Program-made: the position numbers and the translations under genes
Notes under the pieces: model-generated
Databases searched by the model: none
Told to the model about the DNA's origin: nothing
Seen by the model: only the letters and a program-made list of their open reading frames with translations
Shown here: in pieces, positions 45,997-53,475 of the stretch
Layout: every line of letters begins with the position of its first letter
Position numbering within the stretch: the stretch's first letter is position 1
Assembly (NCBI RefSeq): GCF_001484685.1
Contig: NZ_CP012200.1
Span: forward strand, 1,420,321 to 1,484,320
From: Thermococcus sp. 2319x1
GTDB taxonomy: Archaea > Methanobacteriota_B > Thermococci > Thermococcales > Thermococcaceae
DNA: 64,000 nt
Direction of reading: 5' to 3'

Positions 45997-46260
45997 TCAC
46001 TGCTGCTTCAGACAGCCCTCTTGATGTATAAACACTTTTGGTGGATTAACATTATAGTCAACAATCATGAGAATCGCATCTTCCACTTTTTCTGATGGAA
46101 TTACATGAAAGTTAACCAGCCCCACGGGTTTTCCTTGGAGCCAGTCGATGTGGAGGGAGTATAACTGGGGTGAGTCTTTAGCGGAAACTCCTTGGCTTTC
46201 CGGCACTATAACAAAAACTAAGAATACAATACCAAAAGCCAGCAAGCTTTTCCACTTCAT
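45997..46260 (-). CDS. short secreted protein with signal peptide, possibly truncated
   Basis: About 87 residues starting MKWKSLLAFGIVFLVFVIVP with a probable cleavage near 'SQGVSA'. The mature part ('LYSLHIDWLQGKPVGLVNFH') ends 'FIHQEGCLKQQ'. No ribosome binding site is seen. An AT-rich element (TTCAAATATAAG) is ~30 bp upstream of ATG 46260, so translation may be leaderless. The short mature region and adjacent transposon relic suggest the 3' part was lost. Function unknown. Confidence 0.5.
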   Translation of the reverse strand: MKWKSLLAFGIVFLVFVIVPESQGVSAKDSPQLYSLHIDWLQGKPVGLVNFHVIPSEKVEDAILMIVDYNVNPPKVFIHQEGCLKQQ

Positions 46261-46341
46261 AGTATATAGTCTCCAACAAGTTCTTATATTTGAAGTTATA
46301 CAATCCATATTTATAAATATTTCTATATATTGGGGCGTGTT

Positions 46342-46356
46342 GATACTGTTAGGATA
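46342..46356 (+). repeat. solitary IS6-type terminal inverted repeat
   Basis: GATACTGTTAGGATA differs from the left repeat of the 17131 element (GATACTGTCAGGATA) at one position. No transposase follows. The next ~150 bp hold an unrelated coding-like piece ('WRLKWRTHKAITRAVCSKLE', plus strand 46390-46520) that I cannot assign. Probably a recombination scar. Confidence 0.5.
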
Positions 46357-46526
46357 AGGATTTATTTGCGAATTCTCGAGAAAGATTGGATGGCTGGAGA
46401 TTGAAGTGGAGAACTCACAAGGCAATCACGAGAGCGGTATGCTCCAAGCTTGAATACGAGTGGTTCAGACCCCCAAGGCGGTCAGCAAAGGGTGTCCTCC
46501 TTACCACTCGGTCAAGCCAGCCCTCA

Positions 46527-47264
46527 TCATCTGAGATTTTCAATGAATTCAATAACTTCTTTGGTTTTATTACTATTTCCGACGAGGAAGATTAATCTTG
46601 GATATCCAAATTTTTCAGAGCATTCAAGGTATACTACTTCAGTGGCATTCGATAATAGAATTTTTTTATAAGCTTTCCGCTGAATTGGAATTTTTAATTC
46701 CTTAAAGTTTCGAGATTTTAGGTTCTTCTCAATTATATTAAACTTTTCTAAGCAATACCCTCTCTTATTGCTTAAACTCAAAAGAGGCTTTATGAATCCC
46801 ATAGTTTTGTCTTTCCATATAAAGATTGCTATATGATATGTTCCATTAATACTTCCAATCCAAGAGGCATCATGCTCCTTCGGGACAACGTAGAAGTATG
46901 TGTTTATCCATTCTGACGTTTTAGTGGCAGTTTCTGAAGAACGGAGGCTTGGAGGAATTGTTAAATAAGCGGCAGCATAAGGACTTGGTCCAGCTTTTGG
47001 TGTTGTTGATGTTAAAATTATCCCAGCTACAAAAAATGTTATTATTGTCGTGATAATTGAAAGTTTCCTATTCTCATGAAAATAAAAAGGAATTAAGGAT
47101 ACTATGAAGGCCGGTAGAATGATAAATAAAAGTAGTGCATATTCTCCAAGAAACTGATCAATCTTAAGAATGTCAAAAAAGATGATTATACAGTACTGAA
47201 GAGGAATTGATAAGAATAAAGAAAGGAGAATTAAAAAGATGAGCACCATGGTCTTTCTCGCCAT
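46527..47264 (-). CDS. membrane protein, four N-terminal TM segments plus soluble domain
   Basis: 245 residues. TM segments at ~5-30, 40-62 and 68-90 ('MVLIFLILLSLFLSIPLQYC', 'YALLLFIILPAFIVSLIPFY', 'SIITTIITFFVAGIILTSTT'), then an extracytoplasmic domain of ~150 residues ending in a helix. No known domain. GGGGGAGAT precedes the ATG, which lies 12 bp after the stop of the 68-residue gene upstream; the two form an operon that faces exporter operon 1. An immunity or receptor role is conceivable, not shown. Confidence 0.7.
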   Translation of the reverse strand: MARKTMVLIFLILLSLFLSIPLQYCIIIFFDILKIDQFLGEYALLLFIILPAFIVSLIPFYFHENRKLSIITTIITFFVAGIILTSTTPKAGPSPYAAAYLTIPPSLRSSETATKTSEWINTYFYVVPKEHDASWIGSINGTYHIAIFIWKDKTMGFIKPLLSLSNKRGYCLEKFNIIEKNLKSRNFKELKIPIQRKAYKKILLSNATEVVYLECSEKFGYPRLIFLVGNSNKTKEVIEFIENLR

Positions 47265-47275
47265 ATTATCTCCCC

Positions 47276-47482
47276 CTAGCTATAGGCATAGACATATGTG
47301 GCAATTGCTGTATCCCAATTCCCATATACGAAATAATGTTTCTCTGAGTCCCATGTGTTATGGAAAATTAGATAAAATTCATAGCTGAATTCCAAAACTG
47401 GGGACATGTCTTCTCTTGCCGAGACGAAAATGAATCCAGTGTTTTTACCGTTCTTGAAAAGACTTAACAACCCCCATCTCAC
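47276..47482 (-). CDS. 68-residue aromatic-rich small protein
   Basis: GTG 47482 has GGAGGAATTGGC before it. The product starts MRWGLLSLFKNGKNTGFIFV and ends in a Tyr/Trp-rich stretch ('TWDSEKHYFVYGNWDTAIAT'). No signal peptide of classical form. The C-terminal aromatic pattern loosely recalls lactococcin-972-type bacteriocins, but the match is too weak to name it. Operon with the 245-residue membrane protein. Confidence 0.55.
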   Translation of the reverse strand: MRWGLLSLFKNGKNTGFIFVSAREDMSPVLEFSYEFYLIFHNTWDSEKHYFVYGNWDTAIATYVYAYS

Positions 47483-47560
47483 GCCAATTCCTCCTTCAAG
47501 TTTTCATAACTATTATTGTAATTTCAATTATTTAACTTTTTGATTTACAACAGTGATACT

Positions 47561-47853
47561 GGATAGTGTAAATTTAAGAGGACTATCATAGAATGTGTGA
47601 GAAAGGATAACATAAAGTTAATGCTCGTTGCCATGATTTTAAAGATGCTACTTTTAGAATTAACTAAATTTTCAAATTTTGAATAATATTTAAAGTTTTA
47701 TCTAGAATTTGTGAAAAGAAGCTTTTTGAGGACTTACTTTTTTTGGAAATTTATTAACTTCTGATTATTAACTATAAGTTTACGAGAAGAATAAATATAT
47801 ATAGCAACCTACTAAATTATGCATGATATTAAGTTAGGAGGGAGTACCAATGG
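47561..47853 (+). repeat. leader/promoter cassette, copy 2
   Basis: Copy of 42664-42960. The first 70 bp are identical; then small indels; then AACTATAAGTTTACGA, AATAAATATA and GGAGGGAGTACCAATGG near the end. Similarity stops at the ATG of the 32-residue ORF at 47850. It fills the 368-bp gap between the minus-strand small gene (47482) and this ORF; 47483-47560 shows nothing recognisable. Confidence 0.85.
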
Positions 47854-47948
47854 TGAAGACAATTCTGTCAAGACTAATATCTGGTCCTACCCCCGCAGGA
47901 GGATGTTGCAACCGTAGCCAGAGATGCAAAATTAATTTTTTATTTTAA
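47850..47948 (+). CDS. 32-residue Cys-containing peptide ORF, putative exported peptide 2
   Basis: ATG 47850 follows GGAGGGAGTACCA. The peptide starts MVKTILSRLISGPTPAGG (a basic/hydrophobic leader-like half ending in Gly-Gly), followed by 14 residues with three cysteines (CCNRSQRC...) and a hydrophobic end (INFLF). This layout resembles a double-Gly leader with a Cys-rich core, but no C39 peptidase is present nearby. Translation is supported only by the ribosome binding site and the conserved cassette. Confidence 0.5.
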   Translation: MVKTILSRLISGPTPAGGCCNRSQRCKINFLF

Positions 47949-47999
47949 TACCAAATCCTACTCTGGAGACATAAACTCACGGAAAAGGAGGGATCACCA

Positions 48000-48167
48000 A
48001 TGAAGTATGTAGTTCGTAAAACTCTTCCCAATGGTCAGACTATTTTATTCAACATATTGACTAAATCCATTGAGATTGTGTCTGATAATGCTGATAATGA
48101 AAGCATTTCACAAAAACTAAAGGCCTCCTTCATCTTTGTTGACGGAGACGGTATAACAAAACTATAA
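48000..48167 (+). CDS. 55-residue hypothetical protein in exporter operon 2
   Basis: ATG 48000 follows GGAGGGATCACCA. MKYVVRKTLPNGQTILFNIL and 'TKSIEIVSDN' resemble the short beta-hairpin found at the N-terminus of some radical SAM peptide maturases ('FNxLTxxI' type), but only 55 codons are present and no radical SAM gene follows. Either a stand-alone recognition module or the relic of a larger gene. 54 bp upstream of the ATPase. Confidence 0.55.
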   Translation: MKYVVRKTLPNGQTILFNILTKSIEIVSDNADNESISQKLKASFIFVDGDGITKL

Positions 48168-48221
48168 AAATTACAATTACTTCAAAAAGGACAGAAAATT
48201 ATCAACGTATGGTGACGTACT

Positions 48222-49055
48222 ATGAATAATGAAGTAATCCAAATTATTGGTGTCTCTAAGTCTTTCGGAAATATCGAGGTGCTAAAAAATATAAATCTTA
48301 GAATTCGTGAGGGGGACTTTGTAGTAATAGCTGGAGAAAACGGTTCGGGTAAGACAACACTTCTCAAAGTAATGACAGGTCTGTTAATCCCAGATGAAGG
48401 CAAAGTTAGGGTTTTAGGGTTTGATGTATCTAAAGACTGGAAAAAACTTTCTAAGTATATTGGTGTTGCGTTAGCAAATGAAAGGAGCCTATATTGGAAG
48501 CTTACAGGCCTAGAAAATTTAGAGATATTTGCCGGACTTTATGGGGTCAAAAAAGGGAAAAAACAGGCCTTAGAAATCTTAGAGAAACTTAATCTAGTAC
48601 ATGTAAAAGATAAGCTTGTAGAGGAATATTCAAGTGGCATGCGACGGAAATTGCTTTTAGCTAAAGCCACAATTCATAACCCCAAAATCCTGTTTCTTGA
48701 TGAAATACTTAACGGTCTCGATCCCAAGTCCTATTTAGAGATTATAGAGTTCCTTGAGGAATTAAATCAAAATGGGATAACAATTGTTTTAATTAGCCAT
48801 GTCCTTCATGATCTACCTCAAAAAGCTAGGCTGATAGTTATGAAAGATGGTAGGATTGTGCTTGACGATAAACTTTCGAAGTTCAAATTGGATGAGAGTA
48901 TAAAAATCAAAGCAACGATTAACGGAAAAGAAATTGAAAGAATAGTATCCGAAAATGAGCTCAATGAAACATTAATAGAGCTCACAAAAGGTGGAGCCAA
49001 GAATATTCAAATTGAAAGAGATGACTTATACTCCATTTTAAGGAGGATTCTTTAG
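48222..49055 (+). CDS. ABC transporter ATPase, exporter operon 2
   Basis: 277 residues. Walker A GENGSGKT (38-45), signature 'EYSSGMRRKLLLAKATIHNP', Walker B 'KILFLDEIL' (Asp-Glu kept, followed by Ile instead of Pro), and H-loop 'IVLISHVLHDLP'. CcmA/NatA-like. It is followed directly by two permeases, so the transporter is probably ATPase2-permease1-permease2. The first base of the next ATG follows its TAG immediately. Confidence 0.92.
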   Translation: MNNEVIQIIGVSKSFGNIEVLKNINLRIREGDFVVIAGENGSGKTTLLKVMTGLLIPDEGKVRVLGFDVSKDWKKLSKYIGVALANERSLYWKLTGLENLEIFAGLYGVKKGKKQALEILEKLNLVHVKDKLVEEYSSGMRRKLLLAKATIHNPKILFLDEILNGLDPKSYLEIIEFLEELNQNGITIVLISHVLHDLPQKARLIVMKDGRIVLDDKLSKFKLDESIKIKATINGKEIERIVSENELNETLIELTKGGAKNIQIERDDLYSILRRIL

Positions 49056-49823
49056 ATGATTAACATGAGTGGAGTACTCACAATTGCCAAAAAAGAATAC
49101 AAAATACAACTTCGATATCGCGTAGTGTGGCTTAACCTTGCCTTAACCCCGTTCTTTATGTTGGCTCCGTGGGTTCTAACCGCTAGAATGTTCTCCTCAG
49201 ACTTTGGGGAAGCTGTTTTAGTTAGCTCCCTCATGTGGTACTGGCTCAATCAATACTTTTTTGGAGTTCAAGAAGCATTCGAAGAGGAGAGAGAAGAGGG
49301 GACTCTAATAAGTATTGCTTTAGCTCCAATCTCACTGCTGGAGTTTTTGATTGGAAAAGGAATGTGGATCCTTGTGGAATGTATATACATAACGGGGGTT
49401 ACCATGCTAATCTTCTGGGCTCTGGGAACATCGCAGGCAACGTCATTTCAGATGTTCGCTGTCTACATACTCTCAGGGTTGTATACGTTTGCATTTTCTA
49501 TCCTCTGGGGAGCTTTAGTGTTGCAATTCAGAAGGATCGCGGGTATAAATTTTATAACTCAAGAAATCCTGGGGATAGCCTCTGGTGTCACTGCTAACAT
49601 TAATGCTTATCCTAGACTAATGAGAACTGTAGCTTATATTCTTCCCCTAACATATACAATAAAAATCGGCAGAGAAATTCTGCTAGGAAGAACTTTTTTT
49701 GAAGTTCTCCCCGATTTAGCTATCCTGACAATCATAACGTTTCTGTACTTTTCTATGGGAACAGTAATGCTCAAAAGGGCTGAAAATAATTTAAGGAGTA
49801 CGGGAGGATGGGAAGCTTGGTGA
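49056..49823 (+). CDS. ABC-2 type permease 1, exporter operon 2
   Basis: 255 residues, six hydrophobic segments. 'QEAFEEEREEGTLISIALAP' is the ABC-2 coupling-helix region with the E-x-G-T motif; 'AYILPLTYTIKIGREILLG' is the conserved C-terminal segment (LP-T motif). AGGAGGATTC precedes ATG 49056. Its end overlaps the next permease by 16 bp. Export substrate unknown. Confidence 0.9.
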   Translation: MINMSGVLTIAKKEYKIQLRYRVVWLNLALTPFFMLAPWVLTARMFSSDFGEAVLVSSLMWYWLNQYFFGVQEAFEEEREEGTLISIALAPISLLEFLIGKGMWILVECIYITGVTMLIFWALGTSQATSFQMFAVYILSGLYTFAFSILWGALVLQFRRIAGINFITQEILGIASGVTANINAYPRLMRTVAYILPLTYTIKIGREILLGRTFFEVLPDLAILTIITFLYFSMGTVMLKRAENNLRSTGGWEAW

Positions 49824-50620
49824 GGTTCTTATATCTCGCAAAAGCATCTCTATTAACTGCAAAACGTTATAGAATAGACTGGTATGGCAATGTATTAATG
49901 CCTGTTCTGGGGATTCTTCCTGTTATTATTGCCGTTTGGTATGGGAATAAAATCGGTTTTCTAGATTTTTCCCATATTGTTGGAACTAAAAAATTCTTTG
50001 AATACTACATCCTCGGAATTGCATATTGGAACTATATCGAAGCAGTGTGGACTTCAATTTTCGTACTCAGAGAACACATGAGGATTGGACAATTAGAAGA
50101 GCTCCTTCTTACTCCGATTAAGCCATGGGAATATATTCTTGGTTGGTCTTTCTTGGCGATAAGTTTAACAACAATAAGTTCTTTGCCGTTAATTATAGTA
50201 GCGTTGGTAATAAACATCTTTCACCTGAGCATAGAAACTTGTATTCTGGCGGTATCCATATTTTTAATTTCAATGATAGCCTCTTTTGGTTTTGCATTTT
50301 TAATTTTTGGTTTAACGTTAGTGATTAGAGAAGGTGATGAAATAGTTTCATTACTCGGAAATGCTGCTCCTCTTTTAGGTGGTCTTTACTTTCCTGTAAC
50401 TCTACTTCCAACGCCATTATTAGTTATCTCTTATGTATTTCCCTTTACTTGGGGAATTGATCTACTCAGAGCTGTGTTTTTAGATTCCAAAACAATTCTC
50501 AGTTTTGAAACTGAACTGATACTTCTCTTTATAATGTCCCTTGGATACTTTGGAATGGGGATTCTAAGCTACAAATCACTTGAGATTAAAATGAGAAGAA
50601 AAGGAATTCAGGGATTTTAA
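49808..50620 (+). CDS. ABC-2 type permease 2, exporter operon 2
   Basis: 270 residues, six hydrophobic segments. 'LREHMRIGQLEELLLTPIKP' (coupling helix with G-x-L-E) and 'ISYVFPFTWGIDLLRAVFLD' mirror the first permease, so the pair is probably a heterodimeric membrane part. The operon ends here. The 50621-50721 gap holds a short relic-like open stretch and nothing certain. Confidence 0.9.
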   Translation: MGSLVRFLYLAKASLLTAKRYRIDWYGNVLMPVLGILPVIIAVWYGNKIGFLDFSHIVGTKKFFEYYILGIAYWNYIEAVWTSIFVLREHMRIGQLEELLLTPIKPWEYILGWSFLAISLTTISSLPLIIVALVINIFHLSIETCILAVSIFLISMIASFGFAFLIFGLTLVIREGDEIVSLLGNAAPLLGGLYFPVTLLPTPLLVISYVFPFTWGIDLLRAVFLDSKTILSFETELILLFIMSLGYFGMGILSYKSLEIKMRRKGIQGF

Positions 50621-50721
50621 TAGTTCATGAAAACTCAGAATATGCATTAAAAGCTCTCTACTCAACAATATTACAAAGAGTCCAGACAGTTAAAAAAGAG
50701 AAAAAGTCTAAGGCAGTTACA

Positions 50722-51762
50722 TCAAACCTTCAAAAACTTTGCATTTATTGCAACTATAACTGTGCTCAAGCTCATCAGAAGAGCACCCACTGCTGGGCTT
50801 AACAGTACTCCATAGCTGTAGAGTACTCCAGCTGCTAAGGGAATTGCAAATGTGTTATAACCAGTTGCCCATGCCAAATTCTGCACCATCTTTCTGTAGG
50901 TCGCCTTCGCGAGGTGTATTGCCGTTATAACGTCTCTTGGGTCATTCTTGACAAGGATTATGTCAGCGCTCTCTATTGCTACATCAGTTCCAGCTCCAAT
51001 TGCTATACCTACATCGGCTTGAATCAAAGCAGGAGCATCGTTTATTCCGTCTCCGACCATTGCCACGATGAAGCCTTTTTCTTGGAGCTCCTTAATCTTC
51101 TCCGACTTTTGATGAGGCAAAACCTCTGCAAAGTAACCATCTAAACCAAGCTCCTCGGCAACCCATTTTGCGACTTTTGCGTTGTCTCCTGTGAGCATGT
51201 AAGCTTTGATTCCCATCCCATGAAGCCTCTTTATGGCTTCCCTTGACTCCGGTCTTATCTTATCGGCTAAAGCTAAAGCACCTACAAGTCCACCATCAAT
51301 AAGTAAGAATACTACGGTCTTACCTTGTTCAAGAACCTTATTAACACGCTCGTCTTCTTTCCAGAGGCCATTTTCCTTCAAGAAGCCAGGGCTTACGACG
51401 AGAACTTCTTTTCCGTTAATGACGCCTTGAACTCCCTTGCCAGGGAGAACTTTAGACTCTTCAACTTCATAAAGGCCCATAAGTTTCTTTATGGCCTCGT
51501 TTGTTCTCCCTTTGGCCCTCGCCTCAAGAAACCTTCCGAGGAGGAGGAACGCCATAAGAAGAACGCTCGCTTCATAAAAGTTAAACTCCTCTGGAATTAT
51601 CCCAAATGTGGCCAAAACACTCGTCAAATACGCAGAACCTATGCCCAGAGAGTACATGACCTCCATGTTGAGCGTCTTATGTCTGAGTGAAGAATAGGCC
51701 TTCTCGAAAATCCCCCTGCCAGCATAGAGTATAGCTATCGTCGCAAGAAGAAACTGAGCATA
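50722..51762 (-). pseudogene. copy B: CopA/CopB chimera lacking the phosphorylation site
   Basis: The 5' part (51470-51762) is nearly identical to copA 38606-38897 (two TM helices, 'LGRFLEARAKGRTNEAIKKL'). After 'MGL' it changes to the end of a different P1B ATPase ('YEVEESKVLPGKGVQG', 'MVGDGINDAPALIQADVGIA', C-terminal TM pair). The CPC motif, actuator domain and DKTGT are absent, so it cannot pump. It arose by recombination at the shared MGL segment. A 314-codon frame is open from ATG 51666. Confidence 0.88.
51754..51762. other. 9-bp microhomology deletion junction
   Basis: CTGAGCATA occurs in copA (38889-38897), in copR (39646-39654) and once at 51754-51762, where sequence before it is copA and after it is copR. 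The equivalent of ~757 bp (copA 5' end, divergent promoter, copR 5' end) is missing between them in copy B. Confidence 0.9.
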
Positions 51763-52224
51763 TCGGAGCTGGCCGATAGGCTTGGAATTAGCAGGCTAAC
51801 GGTGAGAGCAAGGTTGGAGAAGCTCGAGAAGGAGGGAATAATCCAGGGTTACACAATAAAGCTAAATCCCGAACTTCAGAGGGCTCATAATGTGGTCGCT
51901 CTGGTTGTTAAAACTGAGAACCCGATAAAATGGAGGAGTTCGAGGAAATAATTGAGGTAAACCGCTTCACAAGCACGAAGTACCTCATAAAGGTGACTGT
52001 GGAAAATATGGAAGACCTCAAGCGGGTTATTGAGAGACTACTGCGGAAAGGAAATCGTTGGAGAACCGATAGTTTACAAGTACCACAACAAAGTCTACTT
52101 CTTCTGCTGTCCCACCTGCTTTAGAGAGTTCAAGAAGGCAAGGGAAAACCTGGAGAAAGTTAAACTATCCAAGGAGCAGGAGGTAAAGGATGCTCACGAA
52201 CACGAGCACCATACCCATGGCTAA
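51763..52224 (+). pseudogene. copy B: copR pseudogene
   Basis: Continuous with the deletion junction: starts inside the HTH ('ISELADRLGISRLTVRARLE'), has lost a G near 51930 (frameshift at 'ENP/IKW'), and lacks about 90 bp between the middle and TRASH domains. The TRASH part is intact and in frame ('CGKEIVGEPIVYKYHNKVYF', 'CCPTCFREF', ending EHEHHTHG). No promoter or start. It overlaps the 3' end of the convergent permease gene (52165). Confidence 0.88.
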
Positions 52225-52905
52225 GTCCCCTCTTCCACTCATTTTTGAGAGTTTGTTGACAGCTTCGCCGAGCTTTGCATATCTGCTTCCATAGTGGAAC
52301 CCCAACGTAACTAATGCCAAGGGGAGCACTGAAATCCCAATGAACACTCCCAAGAGTACTGCCCTAGTGCCTAAGGAGAATCCATCAGATAACAAAGAGG
52401 TTACAAGCAGGTACGAGGGAAGAACACACGAAAGAGAGAGAAAAGACATTATGCCACCCACTAAAAAAGCACTCGGTGGTGATGTAGCCCTCTCAAGAAT
52501 TCTGTTGCTTTTCTCCCTCAGGGGGTTGCTTGGGGATATTTTTACATATCCCAGAGATGATGCTATTTTGTAGGCTCCCACTAAGATGCCAAATGCCACA
52601 ACAAAGTACCTTAAGCCGATAAATTTTCCGTGGAGGTTCATCAAGACGGAGGCTATTATAGTATATCCCAGAAAAGCTCCCGCAGTAAACGAGAGTCCAA
52701 CTTTGAGAACCTTATTTTTGTCGATCAGAGCTATCATCGAGAGGAGAAACACAATCATCAGAAAAATAGAGGGCCTAAATGCATTCAGAATCCCAAGTGC
52801 TATTACGGAAAGGGTCGTCAATCCCGTAAATTCGTTTATGGGCTCGGCTAGAACTCTTCCGCTCATGCTTAACAGCCCAAATAATAGTAAGATAATCTTT
52901 TTCAT
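52165..52905 (-). CDS. CcdA/cytochrome-c-biogenesis-like membrane protein (copy B, intact)
   Basis: About 246 residues. A signal-like start (MKKIILLLFGLLSMSGRVLA) and six TM segments: 'LSVIALGILNAFRPSIFLMI', 'VGLSFTAGAFLGYTIIASVL', 'GGIMSFLSLSCVLPSYLLVT'. The order and Pro/Gly pattern resemble CcdA/DsbD-type or GAP-type (LysE) transporters. The paired transmembrane cysteines are not both evident, so thiol transfer is uncertain. GGAGGTGCCACAAA precedes ATG 52905. The copy A equivalent is only a 3' stub at 40201. Confidence 0.75.
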   Translation of the reverse strand: MKKIILLLFGLLSMSGRVLAEPINEFTGLTTLSVIALGILNAFRPSIFLMIVFLLSMIALIDKNKVLKVGLSFTAGAFLGYTIIASVLMNLHGKFIGLRYFVVAFGILVGAYKIASSLGYVKISPSNPLREKSNRILERATSPPSAFLVGGIMSFLSLSCVLPSYLLVTSLLSDGFSLGTRAVLLGVFIGISVLPLALVTLGFHYGSRYAKLGEAVNKLSKMSGRGDLAMGMVLVFVSILYLLLLG

Positions 52906-52960
52906 TTTGTGGCACCTCCTTATGTAAGTTGCCAAATTTCATGGAATGACACTGAGGACA

Positions 52961-53320
52961 TCATGGGCTCTCTTCTTCCTCTTCTTCAAAGCCCATATAC
53001 TTCTCGCATGCCTCGTGCATTTCCTTCATTTCTTCCCAGTTAACACCCATATGCTCTTCCATCTCCTTTTCCATTTCTTCATGGAACTCGGTGAAGTTCC
53101 CATCGGCCATGTACTCCTCCATCTCTTCGTGTTCGTCCATCATGCCGTGCATGCCGTAGCCCATCATTCCCATGCCCATTCCATGACCGCCCATTGGACC
53201 AAAGCCCCAGTGCGAACCGGTCTTCTCTCCAACGTCAAACCCGCCACTGTGGGCTAGGCCATACGGGATTGCTATGAGCGCCCCAATTATGAAACCAATT
53301 AGCAGTGACTTCCACTCCAT
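52961..53320 (-). CDS. Met/His/Gly-rich membrane-anchored peptide (copy B)
   Basis: 119 residues, closely similar to the copy A protein at 40428, with a longer Gly/Met/His block ('GGHGMGMGMMGYGMHGMMDE') and an added acidic insert. One N-terminal TM segment (MEWKSLLIGFIIGALIAIPY). Extracytoplasmic Cu/Ag binding is inferred from composition. GGAGAGGATAAG precedes the ATG. It lies 56 bp upstream of the permease gene, probably one transcript. Confidence 0.8.
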   Translation of the reverse strand: MEWKSLLIGFIIGALIAIPYGLAHSGGFDVGEKTGSHWGFGPMGGHGMGMGMMGYGMHGMMDEHEEMEEYMADGNFTEFHEEMEKEMEEHMGVNWEEMKEMHEACEKYMGFEEEEEESP

Positions 53321-53475
53321 CTTATCATCCTCTCCCTTTTTCTAATACACTCCTAGGTGGGCAAGGGATAATAGGCTTATCATTCCCAGCATGGCAACCA
53401 AAAAGTTGTTCCTTTGCCAGAATGGAAGGGTAAGCTTAATTGGAAGTTTGTGAAGATAATTAACAGGCGAGAAAC

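Noticed and set aside
46386-46595. Plus-strand frame next to the solitary IS6 repeat as a gene
   Set aside because: Only ~45 codons look coding ('WRLKWRTHKAITRAVCSKLE'), no start signal, and it runs into the end of a convergent gene; treated as an unassigned fragment.
47276-47482. Naming the 68-residue protein a lactococcin-972-type bacteriocin
   Set aside because: Only the spacing of aromatic residues near the C-terminus is suggestive; there is no signal peptide and no firm motif.
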